This document shows, in pieces, positions 41,831 to 49,915 of a DNA stretch of 64,000 nucleotides. The stretch's first letter is position 1, and the number at the start of each line of letters is the position of its first letter. A model generated the notes under the pieces. It saw nothing but the letters and a program-made list of their open reading frames with translations. It was not told where the DNA came from and did not search any database. The position numbers were made by a program, and so were the translations under genes. Source of the DNA: Clostridia bacterium (GTDB lineage Bacteria > Bacillota > Clostridia > Christensenellales > Aristaeellaceae). The stretch is from assembly GCA_017524615.1 (NCBI GenBank), contig JAFXVJ010000018.1, forward strand, positions 1-64,000, given 5' to 3'.

Positions 41831-42705
41831 ACGGTTTTTTGAATCTGCTCAAGCCGCCGGGCATGTCTTCCGGCGCTGCGGTGGCGGTGATCAAACGGCT
41901 GGCCGGGGCAAGGGTGGGCCATGCCGGCACCCTTGATCCGGAGGCGGCGGGGGTGCTGCCCATCATGATCGGCCGCGCCACCCGGCTGCTTGACTATTTC
42001 ACGGATAAAAGCAAGAGCTATGTGGCCGAAATCTCCTTCTCCGGCGCCACCGATACCCAGGACGCCCAGGGCATGATCCGGACGCCGGGGACGCGGATAC
42101 CGGATCGCACGGAAATCGAACGCGCGCTTTCCGCTTTTCGGGGCACGATCCTGCAGCGTCCCCCCGCCTATTCGGCGCTGAAAAAAAACGGCGTTCCCCT
42201 CTATGCCTTGGCCCGGAAGGGGCAGGAGGTGGAAACCGAGGCCAGGGAAACGGAGATCCGCAGCCTGACCCTGGGGGAAAGAACGGGCGCGGACGGCTAC
42301 ATGCTGCATGTGGACTGCGGCGGCGGCACCTATATCCGCACCCTGTGCCACGATATCGGCGCGGCGCTGGGCGCTCCGGCCCACATGCGTTTTTTGCTGC
42401 GCACCCGGGCGGGCGTGTTTTCCATAGAGAATGCCGTCACCCTGGAGGAAGTCCAGGAGGCCGCTGCTCAGGGCGGGTTCGAAAAACTGCTGCTGCCCCT
42501 GGACGCGCCTCTGCTGACGCTGCCGCGGGTCGATTTGCCTGAAAAGTATTGGAAGCTGGGCCGGAATGGCGGAAAGTTGCCATCGGAGACAGCGCAGCTT
42601 CAGCAGAATGAACAGTGCCGCATCTATGCCGGGGAGGAGCTGCTGGGCGTGGGGCACCGGGATGGCACGGTGATCCGCTTTGACGTGGGACTGACGGGAG
42701 GATAA
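41827..42705 (+). CDS. truB: tRNA pseudouridine(55) synthase TruB
   Basis: 292 residues. Catalytic Asp lies in GHAGTLDPEAAGVLP (about residue 38), with the family motifs SKSYVAEISFSGATDTQDAQ and GGGTYIRTLCHDIGAALGAP. Makes the universal T-loop pseudouridine. Coupled to nrnA by a four-base overlap. The gene that often follows, ribF, is absent here; a HAD phosphatase gene begins after 3 bp. Confidence 0.96.
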   Translation: MNGFLNLLKPPGMSSGAAVAVIKRLAGARVGHAGTLDPEAAGVLPIMIGRATRLLDYFTDKSKSYVAEISFSGATDTQDAQGMIRTPGTRIPDRTEIERALSAFRGTILQRPPAYSALKKNGVPLYALARKGQEVETEARETEIRSLTLGERTGADGYMLHVDCGGGTYIRTLCHDIGAALGAPAHMRFLLRTRAGVFSIENAVTLEEVQEAAAQGGFEKLLLPLDAPLLTLPRVDLPEKYWKLGRNGGKLPSETAQLQQNEQCRIYAGEELLGVGHRDGTVIRFDVGLTGG

Positions 42706-42708
42706 CGC

Positions 42709-43500
42709 ATGGACATACGGGAAAGACTGGCGGACATTCGCTGCTTTCTGCTGGATATGGACGGCACCTTTTATCTGGGCAATCGACTGATCGAAGGATC
42801 GCTGGATTTTTTAGCGGCGCTGGAGCGCACCGGACGCCAGTGCCTGTTTTTGACCAACAATTCCTCCAAATCAGCGGCGTTTTATGAAAAAAAGCTGGAA
42901 AAAATGGGGGTGCCAACGCCGTTCCGTCGCGTGCTCACCAGCGGTCAGGCGGCTGCCCGATATGTCACCGGGCGTTTTCCCGGCCAAAAAGCCTTCCTGC
43001 TGGCCAATGAAATAGAAACGGAGGAAATGAGGACGCTGGGGGTGAACATCGATCAGGCGCACCCGGAATATGTGCTCATCGCCTTCGATACGGAACTGAA
43101 TTACGAAAAAATGACCATGCTGTGCGATCACGTGCGCGCGGGATTGCCCTATATCGCCACGCATCCTGATTTCAACTGCCCCACAGAAACGGGCTTCATT
43201 CCCGATATCGGGGCCACCATCGCCTATGTGAAGGCCAGCACAGGCCGGGAACCCGACGTGATCATCGGCAAGCCTTATGCCGGGATCGTGGATGAAGCCC
43301 TGAGGGTGACCGGCCTGAAAAAAGAAGAGATGGCCATGGTGGGAGATCGACTGTACACCGACATCGCCACCGGCAGAAACTTTGGCATGCTGAGCATCCT
43401 GGTGCTGAGCGGCGAAACTACCCGGGAGATGGCCGGCGCATCGCCCATTCAGCCGGATCTGACCTTTGGCCGGCTTTCGGATATGATTCCTTTTCTGTGA
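42709..43500 (+). CDS. HAD-IIA family phosphatase (NagD-like)
   Basis: 263 residues. HAD motif I LLDMDGTFYLG (D16, D18), motif II FLTNNSSKSA, and the motif III/IV region GKPYAGIVDEA and VGDRLYTDIATG. A C2-type cap between motifs II and III places it in subclass IIA with NagD, AraL and p-nitrophenylphosphatases. Probably dephosphorylates small sugar phosphates or nucleotides. Starts 3 bp after truB and is likely co-transcribed. Confidence 0.92.
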   Translation: MDIRERLADIRCFLLDMDGTFYLGNRLIEGSLDFLAALERTGRQCLFLTNNSSKSAAFYEKKLEKMGVPTPFRRVLTSGQAAARYVTGRFPGQKAFLLANEIETEEMRTLGVNIDQAHPEYVLIAFDTELNYEKMTMLCDHVRAGLPYIATHPDFNCPTETGFIPDIGATIAYVKASTGREPDVIIGKPYAGIVDEALRVTGLKKEEMAMVGDRLYTDIATGRNFGMLSILVLSGETTREMAGASPIQPDLTFGRLSDMIPFL

Positions 43501-43509
43501 GGAGACGCC

Positions 43510-44250
43510 ATGAAGAAGCAAGTATCCCGCCTGCTGGTCCTGCTTTTGTGGATCGGTATATGGTGGATCGCCGCGGGGATCGTTCATCTGCCGCTGCTGC
43601 TGCCGGGGCCCTTGGAAACGGGAGAAGCATGGATACGCCTGGCGCAGACCGGCGATTTTTGGCGTTCCGCCGGCACGACCCTGCTGCGGGTGGCGACGGG
43701 GTATGGCTGCGCCGTCCTGGCGGGCGTTTTGCTGGCGGTGCTGTGCCACGCGGTGGGGGCGGCCAACGCGTTTTTATCGCCCCTCCGGTCTGTCATCCGG
43801 GCCACGCCGGTCTCCTCCTTCATCATCCTGGTGCTGCTGTGGCTGAGCAGGCAGGCGGTGCCCGCGTTCATTTCTTTTTTGATGGTGCTGCCCATCGTGT
43901 GGATGGGGCTGCAGGAGGCGCTGGACAGCCTGGACGCCGGTCTTTTGGAAATGACGAAGATGTACCGCTTTTCCCGTTGGAAACGGCTGCGGTATTTTTA
44001 TTATCCCTCCGTGCGGCCCGCCCTGCTGGCCGCCTGCGTGACGGGGCTGGGCTTCGCGTGGAAATCGGGCATTGCGGCGGAGGTAATCGCCCTGCCGCAG
44101 TTTTCCATTGGCGGAAAACTGTATGACGCGAAAATCTATCTGGAATCGGCGGATCTGTTCGCCTGGACGCTGACGGTGATCGCGCTGTCCATGGCGCTGG
44201 AGGCGGCGCTGAAGCGGGCGCTGCGAAAGGGAGGCGAAAAAAAGAAATGA
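43510..44250 (+). CDS. ABC transporter permease (SsuC/TauC family)
   Basis: 246 residues, about six helices (LVLLLWIGIWWIAAGIVHLP at the start). The permease EAA-type loop is recognisable as EALDSLDAGLLEMTKMYRFS followed by YPSVRPALLAACVTGLGFAW. Family members import sulfonates, taurine, nitrate, thiamine precursors or similar small anions. The stop overlaps the ATPase start (ATGA). No substrate-binding gene is adjacent, so the substrate cannot be predicted. Confidence 0.88.
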   Translation: MKKQVSRLLVLLLWIGIWWIAAGIVHLPLLLPGPLETGEAWIRLAQTGDFWRSAGTTLLRVATGYGCAVLAGVLLAVLCHAVGAANAFLSPLRSVIRATPVSSFIILVLLWLSRQAVPAFISFLMVLPIVWMGLQEALDSLDAGLLEMTKMYRFSRWKRLRYFYYPSVRPALLAACVTGLGFAWKSGIAAEVIALPQFSIGGKLYDAKIYLESADLFAWTLTVIALSMALEAALKRALRKGGEKKK

Positions 44251-44819
44251 TTCGTCTGTCCCATGTGACGGCGGGGTATCCGGGCAAACGGGTGCTGTCG
44301 GACCTGAATCTGGAGCTTCCCGACCGCGGCGCTGTGGCGCTGATGGCCCCTTCTGGCTTTGGCAAGACCACGCTGCTGAGGCTGCTGGCCGGATTGCTTG
44401 GGCCGGAAAGCGGAAGCATCGCCGGGCTGGCGGGGAAAAGGACCGCGTTTATGTTTCAGGAAGACAGGCTGCTGCCTTGGCTGACGGCGGAAAAAAACGT
44501 GGAAATCGTGTGTGACGATCCGGAAAAGGCCCGGTATTGGCTGGAACAAATGGAAATACTCGATGGCGGCCAGTATCCGGACGCCCTGAGCGGCGGCATG
44601 CAGCGGCGGGTGGCCTTGGCGCGCTGCATGGCCTTTGGCGGGGATATGCTGCTGCTGGACGAGCCTTTCAAGGGGCTGGATGCAGACCTGCGGAAAAGGA
44701 TCGCGGAGCGCATCAAAGAAAAAGCACCGCTCATGATTCTGGCGGTGCACGATGCGGAAGAAGCGGCGCTGATGGGCGCGCAGATCATCCGGCTGGATGA
44801 ACAGATGACGGGGCCGTGA
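44247..44819 (+). CDS. ABC transporter ATP-binding protein, short form
   Basis: 190 residues. Walker A APSGFGKTT (34-42), Q-loop MFQEDRLLPW, signature LSGGMQ (114-119), Walker B MLLLDEP (134-140) and H-loop VHDAEEA are all present. It is about 50-60 residues shorter than typical SsuB/TauB proteins: linker segments around residues 85-105 are reduced and the C-terminal extension is missing. All catalytic motifs are intact, so it is probably active with the overlapping permease. Confidence 0.9.
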   Translation: MIRLSHVTAGYPGKRVLSDLNLELPDRGAVALMAPSGFGKTTLLRLLAGLLGPESGSIAGLAGKRTAFMFQEDRLLPWLTAEKNVEIVCDDPEKARYWLEQMEILDGGQYPDALSGGMQRRVALARCMAFGGDMLLLDEPFKGLDADLRKRIAERIKEKAPLMILAVHDAEEAALMGAQIIRLDEQMTGP

Positions 44820-44837
44820 ATCCTCCTGCGGCCGGAA

Positions 44838-45386
44838 TCATGCAGTGCATGCGGCGGCAATGTGGACAAAGGCAGGGGCATGGCCGGTGGCAGGCAAATA
44901 GACGTGGAGAAAATCCTCCATCTTCATGCGGATGGAAGCGGTGTTGACACAGGGATGGCAGCCCAGGAATTCCCCTGCGGGCAGATCGTCATCCAGCACC
45001 AAATGCACGTCCCGGGCGCTGGGAAACAGCAGGCCCATGGGGCTCACCGCCCCCGGGGCAATGTGCAGCAGCTGCATCATGTGCTCGGGCGTGCCGAAGG
45101 ACAGGCGGCTGACGCCCAGCTGCTTGGACACATCCTTGGTTTTGAACTGCTTGTCTTCCCGGATCATCAGCAGATAAAAGACGGTCTTTTGCTGGTTGCA
45201 CAGAAAGAGGTTTTTGCAAATGATCCCGCCCAGCACCTGATCCGCCGCCCGGCAATCCTCCATGGTGTGCACCGGGCCGTGATCGATGCGGTCGAAAGGA
45301 ATGGCCAGACGGTCCAAATAACGGTACACCGCGCCTTCCGGATCCGGACGGACATCCGCAGGCGCGCCGTGGCAGAGGGTATACAT
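44838..45386 (-). CDS. YbaK/ProX-type aminoacyl-tRNA deacylase
   Basis: 182 residues from ATG 45386 (AAGGAG eight bases upstream; the in-frame GTG three codons earlier is too close to that site). Shows the PrdX/ProX pattern with HGPVHTMEDCRAADQVLGGI, KNLFLCNQQKTVFYLLMIRE and PGAVSPMGLLFP. The domain hydrolyses mischarged Ala- or Cys-tRNA(Pro) in trans. Convergent with the ABC ATPase gene, 18 bp between stops. Confidence 0.85.
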   Translation of the reverse strand: MYTLCHGAPADVRPDPEGAVYRYLDRLAIPFDRIDHGPVHTMEDCRAADQVLGGIICKNLFLCNQQKTVFYLLMIREDKQFKTKDVSKQLGVSRLSFGTPEHMMQLLHIAPGAVSPMGLLFPSARDVHLVLDDDLPAGEFLGCHPCVNTASIRMKMEDFLHVYLPATGHAPAFVHIAAACTA

Positions 45387-45458
45387 GCTTTTCACTCCTT
45401 ATACAGAATTCTGATGAAAAGGAGCCATCTTTTCGGCCCTTTTTCGCCTGGCTGCGCT

Positions 45459-45499
45459 TCATTCCGGTCAACGCAGCGCTGCTGTGCCTCCCTCCATTC
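45459..45499. repeat. Dispersed repeat R1, copy 2
   Basis: Matches 18440-18480 around AACGCAGCGCTGCTG. Lies between the deacylase and radical SAM genes. Confidence 0.65.
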
Positions 45500-45559
45500 A
45501 GCTTTGCCAGAACAAAAAACGGCTCGAAAATCTTATCTCCTTTTCATCGGAGTTTCGTA

Positions 45560-46684
45560 TTACAGCACGATATCGCCCACGCCGAACCCGCGGGGCATGG
45601 GCTCTTCCCGGAGAAAAGTAAAACTCTCATCCCGCAGAAGCGGCAAGAAATAAGCAAAGGGCAGACGGGTGAATTCGCAGCCATAGCTGCTTTGACCGAA
45701 CCAGCCGCCTTCCACGGCCTTCAAATGCAGATCCCGGGCGAACTTGGTGCGATTGGAGCAATCATGCACCAGGAGGGGCCATTTTTCCTCATCGGCCTGC
45801 TTCATCAGCGTCAGGGTCAGATCCTGGCTCCAGATCGGGGAAATGTAGCCCTGCCGGCACATATACAGGTTTTCCCCGGCATAATTGTCGATGTTGTTTT
45901 CGTTCAGATGCAGCTCGGCGCAGTTGATGAAATCAATGCCGGTTTTGAAAATCTGCGCCTTCTTTTGCAGAAACAGATCATAAAACTCCGGCGTCATGGG
46001 GGTTTCGATGCCCACCTGGGGGAAGTATTCCCGGGCGATGGCCATTTTCTCGATCACCCGGTCCGCGCAGTGGGAAGCGCCCAGATTGAAGCGGATTTCG
46101 TCCAGGCCTGCCTCCGCCAGCGCCTTCAGATTCTCCCGGCTGGCGTTCAGGCCGTTGGTGTACAGGTGCTGATGGACGCCCGCCTCATGGAAGATCCGCA
46201 CTGCGCCGTAGTACTTTTCGATCTCCATGAAGGGCTCCAGGTACACATAGGAAATGCCGGTGGGCTTTTTGTGAATGGACAATAACAGCGGCAGATCCTC
46301 CTCGTAAAACTTGGTGCCGCCGATTTCCCACATGCCATCGCCCACTGGAGGCTGGGCGTCCAGGCAGCCGTAATCATAGCAGAAAGGACAGTTCGCGTTG
46401 CAGCGGTTTGTCTTTCGCACGGCGCTCAGGCCCGTGCCCAGCAGGCAGGATTTGCACCCGCCGGGAAAGCGGGAAAAATCGCCCACGTAATAGGTGCGAT
46501 CCTGAAGGGATTGCAGGCCGGGGATTGCGCGCATCATCCGCTCCCGCCGGGCGTTCACCGCGCGCTCGATCTGGGCAAAAACGGACAGGGCGATTTCCAT
46601 CTGCTGCGGCATCAGATCCTCATCCTCCGGCAGCTGGGCAAAGAATTCAAACCAGGTCAGGGCGTCCTTCTTGGAAATGTTCAT
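45560..46684 (-). CDS. Radical SAM protein
   Basis: 374 residues from ATG 46684 (GGAGGAG upstream). The SAM-cluster motif is CNANCPFC (C95, C99, C102). A preceding pair C77/C80 (GGCKSC) and C107 give extra cysteines just around the cluster. Middle part follows the SPASM-less TIM-barrel plan (LYTNGLNASRENLKALAEAG, LDEIRFNLGAS). The C-terminal ~90 residues contain further conserved Cys (NLYMCRQGY, VHDCSN, YGCEF) that could bind another cluster. Product unknown. Monocistronic, with an unusual dyad at the transcription start. Confidence 0.85.
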   Translation of the reverse strand: MNISKKDALTWFEFFAQLPEDEDLMPQQMEIALSVFAQIERAVNARRERMMRAIPGLQSLQDRTYYVGDFSRFPGGCKSCLLGTGLSAVRKTNRCNANCPFCYDYGCLDAQPPVGDGMWEIGGTKFYEEDLPLLLSIHKKPTGISYVYLEPFMEIEKYYGAVRIFHEAGVHQHLYTNGLNASRENLKALAEAGLDEIRFNLGASHCADRVIEKMAIAREYFPQVGIETPMTPEFYDLFLQKKAQIFKTGIDFINCAELHLNENNIDNYAGENLYMCRQGYISPIWSQDLTLTLMKQADEEKWPLLVHDCSNRTKFARDLHLKAVEGGWFGQSSYGCEFTRLPFAYFLPLLRDESFTFLREEPMPRGFGVGDIVL

Positions 46685-46701
46685 GGGCTCCTCCGCATAC
46701 A

Positions 46702-46729
46702 AGCATGGTTATATCACCATGCTATTATA
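46702..46729 (-). promoter_or_regulatory. -10 element with adjacent operator-like dyad
   Basis: Minus strand TATAAT (46729-46724) is followed directly by the perfect dyad AGCATGGT-gatata-ACCATGCT (46723-46702), which ends 17 bp before the start codon. No convincing -35. The position suits a repressor operator. Confidence 0.55.
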
Positions 46730-46734
46730 ACAAA

Positions 46735-46772
46735 AATCCGCCGCCGGGAAAAGCCCCAGGCGGCGGTTTTCT
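46735..46772 (-). terminator. Terminator of the kinase-phosphatase cluster
   Basis: Minus strand CCGCCGCC / GGCGGCGG stem with a 14-base loop, then ATTTTTGTT. It also sits directly upstream of the radical SAM -10. About 106 bp separate it from the kinase stop codon. Confidence 0.7.
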
Positions 46773-46878
46773 GCCGATCCGGATATGCTTGATGGCTCGG
46801 AACTGCCTCCGGCCTCACGAAAGCATGCATGGAAAGGGGACAGCGCGCCTTGATTTCTGGTGCGGGGATTGCCCGCCT

Positions 46879-49035
46879 TTACTCTATGCCGAGGAATTCC
46901 TGGCTCCCGGCATCGTAGGTATAGTATCCGCTGCTGACCGATCCCGTGGAAAACACATGGATTTTCTCGGTTTGATTGGTGTAGCGCCAGGTGAGCGAAG
47001 CGCCGTTCTTACTCACCGTCACGGCGTTGCCGCTCACGGAGCGGAGGCCCCCTTCATCGCTGCCCACGCGCATGCACCGCACGGTCAATCCATCCTGCGG
47101 TTCCGCGCTGGCGGCGGTATCCACCGCGTAGTATGTGATCGCATCCAGCACATCCCCCGTGAACGCTATGCTGCCCGGCTGTTCCCCGCGGGGAGGGGTG
47201 ATGAGCGCTTCCGCGTCTGGATCCAGGCTGCTGACTGTGCATGGGATCCCGTTCTTCATGCCCTGTACCGTCGCGCTTTGCATGGAGAAATCCGAATACG
47301 TGCCGGGAGTATAGGTAACGGTATACCGCGCCTTGCCGTTTTCCGAAGTAGGCGTCTGCGTGAGGCTGCCTCCTAAGCCCTCCGTCAGGTCCACCGTGGG
47401 CAGCAGCGGGAAATCCTTGAGCGTCTGGGGGATCTGGCCGGGCTGAATGAGGGAATCCCAGCCTTTCTCGTTCAAATCATCCATCCTTTGGCTCAGCTCC
47501 TGCTCCGTCAGGCTGAAGCCAGGAGCATGTGCCTGCCCGCCCAGTCCCAGCAAGCCGGATAGTTGTGGCCAGAGCAGGAAGGCCGCCGCGCCCACGGCGA
47601 TGAGCGCGCCTAACAGGATCCACAGCCATGCCTTTCCCTTTTTCTTTTCTTTGGGCATGGGCGCCGGCATGGGATCAAAGGCATCCCGCTGCTGTGGCTG
47701 ATTCTTTTTGCTTTTCCTGCCCCTGGCGGGCTGCTCTGTGCGCTGATTCGTCTGCACCGGCTGATCCCAGGGGGCAAAATCATTCTGCTGCGCTGTGAAA
47801 GCGGGCTGCATCCAGCTTTCCTGCGGCGCCGCTGTGCCCGGGTTCATCCAGCTTTCCTGCTGGACGGGAGCGGGGGCCTGACCCCGGGGCTGCTTGGGCT
47901 GCCTGGGGGGCTTGGGTTCCTTGGGCGGCTTTTGCTTTTTTTCCCGCTGAGGCGGCATGGGGGGAACGGGCTGCTGCGGGCTGGGCATGGGAGGAACAGG
48001 CTGCTGCTGGACGGGCATGGGCGGCATCTGCTGCCGGATGGGCTGCTGCATTTGAATGGGCCGGGCTGCTTCCTGATCGGCCGGATAAGGCCCTGCGCCG
48101 CCCTGCTGGGCCCACAAAAGCGCCTCGCGCATTTGAGCGGCGCTGGCAAAGCGGCGCTCCGGCTGATACGCGCAAGCCTGCAGGATCACTTTTGCCAACG
48201 CCGGCGACACCCGGTGGGGCGGGGGCAGCGGCTCGCCGTTGATGCGGCGGCTGAAAGCGGCTTTGCGCTGTTCCGCGGAAGGCACTGTGCCATCATCCGG
48301 CAGGAAGGGCAGGCGGCTGCCGTTGCCCAGCCAATAGAGCACCATGCCCAAGGAATAAATGTCGACCCGGGCGGCGGCGTCCATATCCGCCTCCTTGAGC
48401 ACAGAGGTGTATACCTCCGGCGCCATATAGTTGGGCGTTCCCTTGCGGGACATCCCATTGGTCACGCGATCCAGGTTCCGGGCCACGCCGAAATCGCCCA
48501 ATTTGAAAACGCCGTTTTCGTTGACGAAAATATTCTCCGGCTTCACGTCCCGATGTACGATATTCTTTTTGCGGCAGATATCCAGCGCCGTGCACACATC
48601 CACCCCCAGCCTGATGATGGCCTGCTCGTCCATGGGGGCGGCAGCCATATGCTTCATCAGCGGGGTGAGCAGTTCCATGCGGATCAGGATGCGCCAGGCC
48701 TGCTCCTCCTTGTTGTAAAGGATCTTGTAATCGTCAATGGCCACGATGTTGGTGTATCCTTTGACGGAATCCATCATTTTGATTTCGGAGGAGTAATCAC
48801 GCACCACTTCTTTATAATAATCAAAGGTCTGCTCCGGGGTCATGCCCTCGGCCCGCAGCTCCTCCATTTCGCTTTCGTCCCGGGGGATCTGGGTGATTTT
48901 GATGGCAGCATAGGAAGTGCCGGCCAGATCCTGGCGGCGTGCCTTATACACCGTGCCGAACGCGCCGCCGCCCAGCTTGTCCGTGATCTCCCAATCGGGC
49001 CAGACCTGACGCACGATCCATTGTTCCTTTTCCAT
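46879..49035 (-). CDS. Membrane Ser/Thr protein kinase (Hanks type)
   Basis: 718 residues. Active kinase domain 1-~325: glycine loop LGGGAFGTV (21-29), AIK lysine K46, C-helix E84, HRDVKPEN (161-168), DFG (181-183) and APE. A ~140-residue Pro/Gln/Lys-rich linker follows, then one membrane helix (KAWLWILLGALIAVGAAAFL, about 468-488) and a ~230-residue extracellular domain unlike PASTA repeats (CTVSSLDPDAEALITPPRGE). So it is a receptor-like kinase with a novel sensor. It is the last gene of a cluster with PP2C and a pseudokinase, all on one strand with short gaps. Confidence 0.93.
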   Translation of the reverse strand: MEKEQWIVRQVWPDWEITDKLGGGAFGTVYKARRQDLAGTSYAAIKITQIPRDESEMEELRAEGMTPEQTFDYYKEVVRDYSSEIKMMDSVKGYTNIVAIDDYKILYNKEEQAWRILIRMELLTPLMKHMAAAPMDEQAIIRLGVDVCTALDICRKKNIVHRDVKPENIFVNENGVFKLGDFGVARNLDRVTNGMSRKGTPNYMAPEVYTSVLKEADMDAAARVDIYSLGMVLYWLGNGSRLPFLPDDGTVPSAEQRKAAFSRRINGEPLPPPHRVSPALAKVILQACAYQPERRFASAAQMREALLWAQQGGAGPYPADQEAARPIQMQQPIRQQMPPMPVQQQPVPPMPSPQQPVPPMPPQREKKQKPPKEPKPPRQPKQPRGQAPAPVQQESWMNPGTAAPQESWMQPAFTAQQNDFAPWDQPVQTNQRTEQPARGRKSKKNQPQQRDAFDPMPAPMPKEKKKGKAWLWILLGALIAVGAAAFLLWPQLSGLLGLGGQAHAPGFSLTEQELSQRMDDLNEKGWDSLIQPGQIPQTLKDFPLLPTVDLTEGLGGSLTQTPTSENGKARYTVTYTPGTYSDFSMQSATVQGMKNGIPCTVSSLDPDAEALITPPRGEQPGSIAFTGDVLDAITYYAVDTAASAEPQDGLTVRCMRVGSDEGGLRSVSGNAVTVSKNGASLTWRYTNQTEKIHVFSTGSVSSGYYTYDAGSQEFLGIE

Positions 49036-49104
49036 CGCAAGGTTCCTCCCTCATTCGTGTATCCCGTTTCCCACCGCATCCGGCAGGGAGAGGCCGGCTG
49101 ATCT

Positions 49105-49872
49105 CTATGAAGAGAAGAACCGGAATAACCGTTTTCTGTCAGGCGACGCCGCCTGCACGTAAATTGCCGTCACATTGTCCCGCCCGCCGTTTTCCAGCGC
49201 CCGGGCCATCAGCTGCCGCACGGCTTCCCGTGGCGGCATGGAGGATAGGACAGCCTGAATCCCGCCCGCCTCCACCATATCCGTCAGCCCGTCGGAGCAC
49301 AGCAGATATCCATCCCCCGGCAGCACTTCCGTTTCTGTGATCTGGGGTTCCAGCCGCATTTCCGTTTCCGGTATGCCCAGAAACTGAAACAGCGGCGGCT
49401 TCATGCCGGGATATCCCGGCATCACGTGATCCACGGACAACTGCGTCATGCTGCCCTGGCGCAGGCGATAAATGCGGCTGTCGCCCACATTGCACAGCCA
49501 GGCCCGTCCGGCGCGGAACAGCGCCATGGCCGCGGTGGTGCCGCAGATCTTCAAGCCGTTTTCCGCCGTAAAGGCGCAGATGGCCCGATTGGCTTCCAAA
49601 CAGCACTGCAGCAGGGCCTGCCCTTTCCCGCCGGGATCCGTTACCGACGCATGCTGCGCCGCGAGAAAGGAGGCAGCCTCTCCCCGCTGTTCGCCGCCCA
49701 TGCCGTCAAAAACGCCGAATAGCGCGCCTGCCTGATCCTGAACGGCGCCGCTGATCACGTCCTCCGTGCCCATGGAGCCCATGGGCAGATAATGACCCAG
49801 GCAGATCAAATTGTCCTGATTCATCCGCCGCACGTTTCCCTGATGGCTGGCATACGCATAGCTCAGCTCCAT
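49105..49872 (-). CDS. PP2C-family protein phosphatase
   Basis: 255 residues from ATG 49872 (MELSYAYASHQGNVRRMNQD); longer in-frame versions would run into the upstream gene. Metal-binding PP2C motifs: RRMNQDN, GVFDGMGG, CGTTAAMALF, LLCSDGLTDM and GGRDNVTAI. The usual partner that reverses Hanks-kinase phosphorylation. It lies between a true kinase and a pseudokinase, 69 bp before the kinase start. The AGGAGG site lies about 14 bases from the ATG, a little far. Confidence 0.93.
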   Translation of the reverse strand: MELSYAYASHQGNVRRMNQDNLICLGHYLPMGSMGTEDVISGAVQDQAGALFGVFDGMGGEQRGEAASFLAAQHASVTDPGGKGQALLQCCLEANRAICAFTAENGLKICGTTAAMALFRAGRAWLCNVGDSRIYRLRQGSMTQLSVDHVMPGYPGMKPPLFQFLGIPETEMRLEPQITETEVLPGDGYLLCSDGLTDMVEAGGIQAVLSSMPPREAVRQLMARALENGGRDNVTAIYVQAASPDRKRLFRFFSS

Positions 49873-49915
49873 CCGCTTGTCCGCCGCCTCCTGTTTGCTT
49901 TCCGCGTTCGCCGCT

